DNA of 11,382 nt. It comes from an uncultured Clostridia bacterium. GTDB lineage: Bacteria; Bacillota; Clostridia; Christensenellales; Borkfalkiaceae. The stretch spans positions 1 through 11,382 of the forward strand of contig CALVZR010000167.1 of the NCBI GenBank assembly GCA_944372565.1. The letters run 5' to 3'. Shown here piece by piece: positions 1 to 5,260 of the stretch. Made by a program: the position numbers and the translations under genes. Position 1 is the first letter of the stretch. Every line of letters begins with the position of its first letter. Below the pieces are notes generated by a model. The model was not told the origin of the DNA, made no database searches, and was given only the letters and a program-made list of their open reading frames with translations.

Positions 1-19
1 GGAAAGAAATTTATCTATT

Positions 20-47
20 AAAAGCTGCTTTTTTAAGCGGCTTTTTT
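20..47 (+). terminator. Rho-independent terminator of a gene left of the window
   Basis: A 9-bp stem (AAGCTGCTT with AAGCGGCTT, one G-T wobble) is followed on the plus strand by six T. It would end a plus-strand transcript that enters from the left of the window. The minus-strand copy has one A-C mismatch and four T, so it may work weakly in that direction too. Confidence 0.6.
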
Positions 48-170
48 ACTGATAATTTCAAGTGTTTTTTGCAATTTTACTGTCCCAAATACTGTCCCAA
101 AATTTATGAATGTAGTAAATATTGACCCCATAAAGTGGGCAAAGACCCCCTGTTTTAAGGGGTAAAGTGG
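33..170 (-). other. short open frame, possible tail remnant of an integrase-like gene
   Basis: On the minus strand a 45-codon frame without an upstream start ends in TAA at 33-35, inside the terminator hairpin. Its last residues read FGTVFGTVKLQKTLEIISKK followed by two Ala. The FGTV-FGTV doubling comes from a 12-bp tandem repeat. Tails with a short repeated motif of this kind occur in some Firmicutes phage and conjugative-element integrases whose 3' end overlaps the attachment region. The catalytic part of such a protein is absent here. This is a weak inference; it may be non-coding. Confidence 0.2.
78..101 (+). repeat. 12-bp tandem direct repeat, two copies
   Basis: TACTGTCCCAAA occurs twice back to back. 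It lies between the left terminator and the tRNA cluster. Its role is unknown; see the attachment-site idea in the findings. Confidence 0.8.
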
Positions 171-178
171 TCAAAGAC
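131..178 (+). repeat. 16-bp direct repeat with one mismatch
   Basis: TAAAGTGGGCAAAGAC (131-146) recurs as TAAAGTGGTCAAAGAC (163-178), a 32-bp shift. The copies flank a short CCCC/GGGG hairpin (147-162). Together with the 12-bp tandem repeat they make the strip just beyond the 3' end of tRNA-Glu unusually repeat-rich, as recombinase arm sites can be. Confidence 0.7.
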
Positions 179-180
179 AT

Positions 181-211
181 AAAAAAACAGCCGTTTTTTG
201 GCTGTTTTTTT
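181..211 (-). terminator. terminator of the tRNA transcript
   Basis: A perfect 12-bp stem (seven A then CAGCC, pairing with GGCTG and seven T) with a 7-nt loop lies 7 bases beyond the CCA end of tRNA-Glu. Being A/T-flanked on both sides it can end transcription in both directions. Its natural user is the leftward tRNA transcript. Confidence 0.85.
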
Positions 212-217
212 AAAAAT

Positions 218-292
218 TGGTGACCCCTACGGGACTCGAACCCATGATACCACCGTGAAAGGGTGGTGTCTTAACCGCTTGACCAAGGGGCC
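218..292 (-). tRNA. tRNA-Glu (UUC)
   Basis: The minus strand folds as a complete tRNA: acceptor stem GGCCCCT with AGGGGTC (one G-U), T arm with GGTTCGAGTCC, and anticodon loop CTTTCAC giving anticodon UUC. Discriminator A and the CCA end are encoded. Its 3' end faces the repeat-rich left edge, and it is cotranscribed with the tRNA-Met 16 bases upstream. Confidence 0.95.
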
Positions 293-308
293 TTGTCTAT
301 AAAATTTT

Positions 309-385
309 TGGTAGCGGCGGTCGGACTCGAACCAACGACCTGCCGGGTATGAACCGGCCGCTATAACCAACTAAGCTACGCCGCC
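309..385 (-). tRNA. tRNA-Met (CAU), elongator type
   Basis: The minus strand gives a full tRNA: acceptor GGCGGCG with CGCCGCT (G1-U72), D arm GCTTAGTTGGTTATAGC, anticodon stem GCCGG/CCGGC around loop TTCATAC, T arm with GGTTCGAGTCC, and an encoded CCA. The 1-72 pair and the lack of three consecutive G-C pairs next to the anticodon loop argue against the initiator. A tRNA-Ile with a modified CAU anticodon cannot be fully excluded, but the sequence resembles elongator tRNA-Met of Firmicutes. Confidence 0.92.
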
Positions 386-403
386 ATTCCGAATTGCTAA
401 GTT

Positions 404-432
404 ATTATACCGAAAATAAGCCGTTTTGTCAA
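404..432 (-). promoter_or_regulatory. consensus promoter of the tRNA-Met/tRNA-Glu operon
   Basis: On the minus strand TTGACA (427-432) is separated by exactly 17 bases from TATAAT (404-409). Both boxes are perfect for the housekeeping sigma factor. The start point falls near 397, about 12 bases before tRNA-Met, as expected for a strong stable-RNA promoter. Confidence 0.92.
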
Positions 433-580
433 CAAATATTTTACGTTTCGGAAAAATTTTTTTCATATTCGCAAAGCTTGCCTCATATACGATAATATAC
501 CGCGCGAAAAAGCCCGCTTTCGGGTAGCGTCGGCGCCGAAAAGAGAATGAATCCTCCTATATGCGGGGCGGAGTTAAAGG

Positions 581-870
581 GAGTTCGGAAGGAAACCCGC
601 GGGAAACGAATTTGAAGAACATTCAGTAGAAAAACGGCGGGGAAACGAACCTCGGGGGACCTTTGAGAGCATTCGGAAAAAAACGGGGGAACTTGGTGGC
701 GGCAGGGGGACAAAGTTTGGGGGGCGTTCAGAAGGAAATAAACGGACGGGGGGAAACTTGGCGGAGATCGCGGAAAAGAGCTTAATAACGTTCCCGAAAA
801 AACAGCGGGGGAAACGGATTTTACGGCGTTCGGAAGAAAAATCGGGCGCATTCGACAAAAGCCGCTCCGT
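581..870 (+). repeat. degenerate purine-rich tandem repeat array, about 7 units
   Basis: A core resembling CRTTCRGAAGRAAA, usually followed within 5-15 bases by a run of G and then GGAAAC, starts near 582, 620, 670, 725, 789, 827 and 849. Unit lengths vary (about 38, 50, 55, 64, 38 and 22 bases). The plus strand is almost entirely purine over long runs. The last two units keep only the CRTTCG core. Unit spacing is too irregular, and the cores too diverged, for a CRISPR array. It may be a decayed minisatellite or a dispersed intergenic element. Confidence 0.6.
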
Positions 871-888
871 AATTTTGAGAAAAAAGTG

Positions 889-917
889 GAATAGCCGAAA
901 AAATGAAAGCATATTTT
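889..917 (+). promoter_or_regulatory. candidate sigma-E-type promoter of spoIVFAB
   Basis: GAATAGC (889-895) and CATATTTT (910-917) are 14 bases apart. They partly match the mother-cell sigma-E pattern (KMATATT, 13-15 bases, CATACAMT). The match is imperfect but the placement is right: the start point would fall near 924, with ribosome site AAGGAG at 936-941, nine bases before the ATG. In Bacillus subtilis the spoIVF operon is driven by sigma-E, which supports the reading. Confidence 0.4.
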
Positions 918-950
918 TTAATATAGCGAAAGGACAAGGAGAAAAAAATC

Positions 951-1739
951 ATGAACGAAGAAACCATTTATTCTGAAATGCTGGAAATTCCGGTAAACAC
1001 CTATAACATAACCTACACGCCCCCGACGCGGCGCAGAAGAAAGAAAAAAGAAACGCCCAAGGAAGACGTGAAGGAACTCGCCATCGAGAAGGTGAACCGC
1101 GAATTCGAGGCGCAGGACGCCAGGGCGGAGACCGGACAGCCCGCCGCCGAAATGCAGCAGGAGTCCGTTGCGGAAGAAACGCTTTCCGAAGCCGCGCAGG
1201 AGCCCGCTCCCGAAAAGAAGAAACGGTTCAGGGTTTCGGTGATCGGGGTGCAGCTCGCGGTGGTCGTGGCGCTTCTGGCGCTCATCGTCGTTTCCAACCT
1301 CTTTATGCCGAACAGCGGAATCTCCGTATTCCTGCATTCCATCTTCACCCCGCAGACCGAACAGGCGGATACGCGCGATTATAACAGTTTCGCCGCCGTT
1401 CTGCCGACGGCCGACGGCGAAGTGAACGTTTCGGGCGGCGTGATGAGTTTTGCGGCGAAGGGCAGCGTGTATTCCCCCTGCGACGGGGAGATCACCGCGC
1501 TCACGCAGGGCGAGGACGGCAAATATACCATCGAAATCACCCATTCCACCAAATTCAAAACGGTTATCAGGGGAATCGATTACGCCTATCAGGAACTCGG
1601 CTCCTCGGTGTACGGCAAAATTCCCCTCGGTTACAGTCTCGGCGAAAACGTGGAACTGTGCTTTTACGGGGAGAACGGAGAACTGATTACCTCTTACACG
1701 GTGGATAACGAAACCGACCAGGTGATATGGGAAGTATAA
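951..1739 (+). CDS. spoIVFA: SpoIVFA-like membrane protein with degenerate M23/LytM domain
   Basis: A 262-residue protein. Residues 1-94 are a charged, probably disordered cytoplasmic region with a basic patch RRRRKKK near 27-33 and an acidic, Ala/Glu-rich middle. Residues 95-119 form one membrane helix. Residues about 158-255 look like an M23/LytM fold (GSVYSPCDGEI at 171-181, then YTIEITHS and PLGYSLGENV), but the HxH zinc pair of active M23 peptidases is missing, so it should not be a peptidase. This layout, and the 13-base overlap with an M50 protease gene, match SpoIVFA, which holds and regulates SpoIVFB in the outer forespore membrane. The start is fixed by AAGGAG nine bases upstream. 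The call rests on architecture and context more than on sequence identity. Confidence 0.78.
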   Translation: MNEETIYSEMLEIPVNTYNITYTPPTRRRRKKKETPKEDVKELAIEKVNREFEAQDARAETGQPAAEMQQESVAEETLSEAAQEPAPEKKKRFRVSVIGVQLAVVVALLALIVVSNLFMPNSGISVFLHSIFTPQTEQADTRDYNSFAAVLPTADGEVNVSGGVMSFAAKGSVYSPCDGEITALTQGEDGKYTIEITHSTKFKTVIRGIDYAYQELGSSVYGKIPLGYSLGENVELCFYGENGELITSYTVDNETDQVIWEV

Positions 1740-2563
1740 AGTTAAAGATTCATCCGCTGTTCTGGCTTTTCGGCGTGTACTACGCGCTGACCGGCAAGAT
1801 CATGATGTTCGTCATCAGCACAACGGTTGCCCTGCTCCATGAGTTAGGGCATTCGTTTTCGGCGAACAGACTGGGCTATCGGCTCAATTCCGTCACGCTG
1901 ATGCCTTACGGGGCGGTGGTCAGCGGGGAGGAGAGCGGGCTCAAGGCCAAAGACGAAATCCGCATCGCGTTCGCGGGGCCGCTCACCAACCTCGCCATCG
2001 GCGTGGTGTTCGTGGCGGCGTGGTGGCTCTTTCCGGAAACCTACGCCTTCACCGATTCCGCCGCGTTTTCCAGTTTTTCCATCGCGGCGGTCAACCTTCT
2101 GCCCGCCTTCCCGTTAGACGGCGGGCGCGTGCTGCTCGCGGCGCTCTCGTGCAAGATGAACCGCTCGCGCGCGCTTAAAATCTGCAAGGGAATCAGCATC
2201 GCGTTCGCGGCGGCGCTGGCGGCGCTGTTTGTAATCTCGCTCTTTCACACCCCCAATTTGTCGGTGCTGTTCTTCGCGGCGTTCGTCGCGTTCGGCGCGC
2301 TGAACAAACGGGGGGAAAACGTATATGTCCGCCTGTTTTCCGGGGTGAACGCCGCTTCGCTCAAACGGGGGATGACGTATAAAAAGCAGGCGCTTTCCGC
2401 GGACGCGGACATCAAAAAACTCGTGAATCTGCTCGACTGCGACGCCATCAACGAGGTCGTTTTGTATAAGGACGGCAAAGAATACAAAACGCTTTCGCAG
2501 GAAGAGATCGCCGAGATCTGCCAGAATCACTCGATCTACGAAAAACTTTCGGACGTAGTCTGA
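1727..2563 (+). CDS. spoIVFB: SpoIVFB-like intramembrane zinc metalloprotease (M50)
   Basis: A 278-residue polytopic membrane protease. HELGH at 38-42 supplies two zinc ligands and the catalytic Glu; NLLPAFPLDGG at 123-133 supplies the third ligand, Asp131. GPLTNL at 84-89 is also typical. The C-terminal part after about residue 200 is soluble and resembles a reduced CBS-type region. In spore formers this enzyme cuts pro-sigma-K inside the membrane to turn on late mother-cell genes. Length and zinc motifs match B. subtilis SpoIVFB well. The start overlaps the upstream gene by 13 bases with only a weak AGGTG site close to the ATG, so translation is probably coupled. A SpoIVFB-like M50 protease with another substrate is the alternative. 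Confidence 0.88.
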   Translation: MGSIKLKIHPLFWLFGVYYALTGKIMMFVISTTVALLHELGHSFSANRLGYRLNSVTLMPYGAVVSGEESGLKAKDEIRIAFAGPLTNLAIGVVFVAAWWLFPETYAFTDSAAFSSFSIAAVNLLPAFPLDGGRVLLAALSCKMNRSRALKICKGISIAFAAALAALFVISLFHTPNLSVLFFAAFVAFGALNKRGENVYVRLFSGVNAASLKRGMTYKKQALSADADIKKLVNLLDCDAINEVVLYKDGKEYKTLSQEEIAEICQNHSIYEKLSDVV

Positions 2564-2572
2564 AAAAAACGG

Positions 2573-2601
2573 TTGTCAATTCGCGCGGGATATCGTATAA
2601 T
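2573..2601 (+). promoter_or_regulatory. promoter of the nitroreductase gene
   Basis: TTGTCA (2573-2578), 17 bases, TATAAT (2596-2601). The start point would be near 2608. Because the -35 box covers an in-frame TTG at 2573, that upstream start is unlikely; the ATG at 2627 is the better one. Confidence 0.88.
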
Positions 2602-2611
2602 AGAAACAAAA

Positions 2612-2617
2612 AAGGGG
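2612..2617 (+). promoter_or_regulatory. ribosome binding site deciding the nitroreductase start
   Basis: AAGGGG lies nine bases before the ATG at 2627, and downstream of the promoter, which fixes that start. Confidence 0.75.
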
Positions 2618-2626
2618 TCTGATCAG

Positions 2627-3166
2627 ATGACTTTTGAAGAATTAGCGGCGCGGCGGCAGAGCTGCCGCAATTTCGACGCGGAAAAACCCGTTGAAACCGA
2701 AAAGCTGGAAAAAATCGTAAACACGGCGCGGTGCGCGCCTTCGGCTTGCAATTCGCAGCCCTACACGCTGCACGTCGTTTCCGAAAAGGGCCTTGCGGCG
2801 GACATCGCGAAATGCACGCAGGGCATGGGAATGAACAAGCACTGTTCGGCGGCGCGGGCGTTTATCGTGATCGAGGAAGAGGGCGCGGGGCTGCTCGTGA
2901 AAACGAGCGGACGGCTGAAAGATCAGGATTTCGCCTCGGTGGACATCGGCATTTTATGCGCGCACATCCTTTTTGAGGCGGAGGCGCTGGGGGTTTCTTC
3001 CTGCGTGATCGGCTGGTTCGACGAGAAGAAGATCAAACAGCTGCTCGCGATCGGGGAAAAGAAACGGGTGCGGCTGGTCATCGCGCTGGGGTATGCCGCC
3101 GAGGGCGACGTTCTGCGCGAAAAGAAGCGCAAGCCCGTTGCCGAGCTGGCGAAGTTTTACCGATAA
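2627..3166 (+). CDS. nitroreductase-family FMN oxidoreductase
   Basis: A 179-residue soluble protein of the NfsA/NfsB-like nitroreductase fold. The N-terminal RRQSCRNF (residues 9-16) is the FMN-phosphate-binding Arg motif, followed by APSACNSQPY at about 37-46. The segment DIGILCAHILFEAEALGVSS is the conserved central helix region, and ALGYAAEGD near the C-terminus is the usual GYP-like flavin contact. Such enzymes use NAD(P)H to reduce nitro compounds, quinones or other acceptors; the natural substrate cannot be told. The protein is on the short side of the family (usually 170-220). It has its own promoter and stands between the sporulation pair and the glycosidases with no evident link to either. 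Confidence 0.88.
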   Translation: MTFEELAARRQSCRNFDAEKPVETEKLEKIVNTARCAPSACNSQPYTLHVVSEKGLAADIAKCTQGMGMNKHCSAARAFIVIEEEGAGLLVKTSGRLKDQDFASVDIGILCAHILFEAEALGVSSCVIGWFDEKKIKQLLAIGEKKRVRLVIALGYAAEGDVLREKKRKPVAELAKFYR

Positions 3167-3170
3167 AACT

Positions 3171-3198
3171 GCGGGAGCGGTATGCCGCCCCCGTTTTC
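3171..3198 (+). terminator. probable terminator between nitroreductase and GH78 genes
   Basis: CGGGAGCGG (3172-3180) and CCGCCCCCG (3185-3193) pair with one A-C mismatch around loop TATG, followed by TTTTCTT. It begins five bases after the nitroreductase stop. Read-through into the glycosidase genes is possible, since no clear promoter is seen before 3230. Confidence 0.55.
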
Positions 3199-3229
3199 TT
3201 ATGCGCCCGCGCGGCAGGACGGCAAGAGG

Positions 3230-5260
3230 ATGGAAAAAATCGAAAAAGCGCGTTGGATATGGCTGGATCGGAGCAGATACCCGCATGCGCAGAGGGGAAT
3301 TTATACGGTATTCAACGAGGGCGGGCTGTTTGCCGGCGGAACGAAATACGCCGTTGCGACGTTCATCGGGGAGATCTTCTGCGAACGCGCGGAAACGCTG
3401 CACGTGCGCTCTTCCGCGGACTGCAAATATATCCTCCGCGTAAACGGGAAGATCGCGATGCGCGGACCGCTGCCCGTAGGCGGCGACTATGCGAACGAAA
3501 GCGCGCTCGGGTACCGTTTTTGCGACGAATACGACCTTGCCCTCGCCGCCGGGAAAAACGAGATCCGCGCGGACGTCTTTTTATATCCGGACGTCATGAC
3601 CGATTACAGCGACGGGCACGGCGGGTTTTATTTTGAAGGGCGGTTCTCGGACGGCAGAACGGTTTGTGCGGATGAAAGCTGGCTGGGATACCTGAACGAG
3701 TCCTACGTTTCGCGGGGCGTTTACGACGCGGCGGAAAAAATCGTGCCCTGCCGGGCGAAATTCACGGAAAACATCTGGCATCTGCTATGCGCGGGTCTTC
3801 CCGCACTGCGGTATGAACGGATCTTCCCCGTTTCCGAACGGGGAGGCGTTTTCGATTTCGGCAGGATCTATTCCTGTTATCTGCATGCGCGCATCGTTTC
3901 CCGTTCGGACGGCGGTTCGCTCGTATTCGAATGTTTTGAAAAAGAAGGATATTTCTGCACGCGCAGGGAAAAAGTTCTGCTGAAAAGGGGAACGTTTGAA
4001 TATGACGGCGCGGCGTTGTGTTCCGCCCGTTATGTACGGATCCTCGCGCCGGAAGGGACGAGCGTTTCCCCCGCGCTCGATTTCTGTCGTTATCCCGCGG
4101 AGGAAACGGGTTTTTTCGAGTGTTCGGACGGACAGCTCAACGAAATTTACGAGGCGTGCAGGCACGCTTCCGCAATCTGCAGACAGGGCTGCCATCTCGA
4201 TTCTCCCTTCCACCAGGAGGCGCTCGGCTGTACGGGGGATTATTATATCGAAAGCCTGATGGAACACTATCTCCTGTCCGACCGGCGTTTGATTAAAGTC
4301 GATATTCTCCGCACTGCGCGCCTGCTGGAGATCAAGAGGGGAAAAATGTTCCATACGACCTATTCCCTCATTTTTTTCGAATGGGTCAACGATTATTTGC
4401 TCTTTTCGGGGGACAGGCGGATTTTGCGGGAAACGGAGCGGGCGAGAAAACTCGTGCTCGCGCGGTTTCTGGCGCATATCGATGCAGACGGTCTGTGCTC
4501 CATGCCCGATTATCTTTTCGTGGATTGGGTAAAGACGGGGGATTTTACCCTGCATCATCCGCCGAAAGCGATGGGACAGGCGGTTCTGAACGCCTTTTTA
4601 TATCGTGCGCTCACGCTGTTCGGCGGATACGAAACCGAGGCGGAACGCCTTAAAGCGGCTTTCCGCCAAAAACTTTGGGATGAAGAACGGGGGCTGTTTT
4701 TCGGCGGGCTTGCGGAACGGGAGGAAGAGGAAGAAAGCCCCTGGCGGCCCCGCGCGGAAGGGAGATATTTCAACGTGCACGAAAACGCGCTCGCCGTGCT
4801 TTACGGTTTATGCCCGGAAGAACGGTGCGCGGAAGTGATGGAACGGGCGCTTTCGGACGATTCGCTCCCCGCGCCGCAACCGTATTTCATGCACTTCGTG
4901 TTCGGCGCGCTCGACCGCGCCGGGCTGTTCGGAAAATACGGGAGAGCCCTCCTCGCAAAATGGGGAGAGCTGCTGAAAGAGTGCAAAACCTCCCTGAAAG
5001 AGGTATGGAGCGGTTTCGACTGCGATTATTCGCACGCATGGGGCGGCACGCCGCTCATTCAGATGTTCGGAAAGATCCTCGGCGTGACGCCGACAAAAGA
5101 AGGGTTTACGGAATACGAATTTTATCCCCGCGCGATCGGTCTGGATTTTGCCCGCGGCAGGATCTGTACGCCGCGGGGAAAAATAGAGGTGTTTCTCGAA
5201 AAGGGGAAACAGCCCGTATTGAAAGAATTTATCTGCAAAGGAGAACAAAATGACGCATGA
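3230..5260 (+). CDS. GH78-like glycosidase (alpha-L-rhamnosidase family)
   Basis: A 676-residue protein with no visible signal peptide, so probably cytoplasmic. The N-terminal 300 residues look like the beta-sandwich accessory domains (opening KARWIWLDRSRYP). The catalytic (alpha/alpha)6 barrel follows: the block D324-S-P-F-H-Q-E330-A-L-G-C-T-G-D337 corresponds to DCPQRDERLGWTGD of GH78, whose Asp and Glu bind substrate and act as general acid. E591 (KEVW) is a candidate base, and SHAWGGTP (H602) plus ILGVTP mark the usual C-terminal end. It would release terminal alpha-L-rhamnose or a related sugar. The ATG at 3182 lies in a terminator hairpin, so the ATG at 3230 with AGGA ten bases upstream is preferred. 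Its stop overlaps the GH36 gene by 11 bases. Substrate is uncertain because the catalytic block is divergent. Confidence 0.78.
   Translation: MEKIEKARWIWLDRSRYPHAQRGIYTVFNEGGLFAGGTKYAVATFIGEIFCERAETLHVRSSADCKYILRVNGKIAMRGPLPVGGDYANESALGYRFCDEYDLALAAGKNEIRADVFLYPDVMTDYSDGHGGFYFEGRFSDGRTVCADESWLGYLNESYVSRGVYDAAEKIVPCRAKFTENIWHLLCAGLPALRYERIFPVSERGGVFDFGRIYSCYLHARIVSRSDGGSLVFECFEKEGYFCTRREKVLLKRGTFEYDGAALCSARYVRILAPEGTSVSPALDFCRYPAEETGFFECSDGQLNEIYEACRHASAICRQGCHLDSPFHQEALGCTGDYYIESLMEHYLLSDRRLIKVDILRTARLLEIKRGKMFHTTYSLIFFEWVNDYLLFSGDRRILRETERARKLVLARFLAHIDADGLCSMPDYLFVDWVKTGDFTLHHPPKAMGQAVLNAFLYRALTLFGGYETEAERLKAAFRQKLWDEERGLFFGGLAEREEEEESPWRPRAEGRYFNVHENALAVLYGLCPEERCAEVMERALSDDSLPAPQPYFMHFVFGALDRAGLFGKYGRALLAKWGELLKECKTSLKEVWSGFDCDYSHAWGGTPLIQMFGKILGVTPTKEGFTEYEFYPRAIGLDFARGRICTPRGKIEVFLEKGKQPVLKEFICKGEQNDA

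Larger units (their letters stand above)
433..950. other. gene-free interval between tRNA promoter and spoIVFA
   Basis: No convincing gene is seen on either strand. 440-580 is mixed sequence with a weak plus-strand promoter candidate (TTCGCA at 468-473, 17 bases, GATAAT at 491-496) and a small CCCG/CGGG hairpin near 513-524. 581-870 is a purine-rich degenerate repeat array (separate entry). 889-950 holds the likely promoter and ribosome site of spoIVFA. Minus-strand open frames here code only Phe/Pro/Ser-rich low-complexity peptides that mirror the repeats. Confidence 0.75.

Noticed and set aside
309..385. Initiator tRNA-Met
   Set aside because: The anticodon stem lacks the three consecutive G-C pairs and the 1-72 position is a G-U pair rather than a mismatch.
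581..870. CRISPR array or G-quadruplex cluster
   Set aside because: The units are degenerate with irregular spacing and no distinct spacers; the G runs are separated by long loops, so a quadruplex is not compelling.
483..912. Two minus-strand open frames of 112 and 122 codons
   Set aside because: They read Phe/Pro/Ser-rich low-complexity peptides that only mirror the purine repeats, overlap each other in different frames and have no ribosome site.
758..976. 72-codon plus-strand frame before spoIVFA
   Set aside because: It lies over the repeat array and the spoIVFA promoter, and its sequence is a low-complexity Lys/Arg/Ser mix.
3785..4558. Long minus-strand frame opposite the GH78 gene
   Set aside because: It is antisense to a well-supported glycosidase, has no family motifs and is expected in GC-rich coding DNA.
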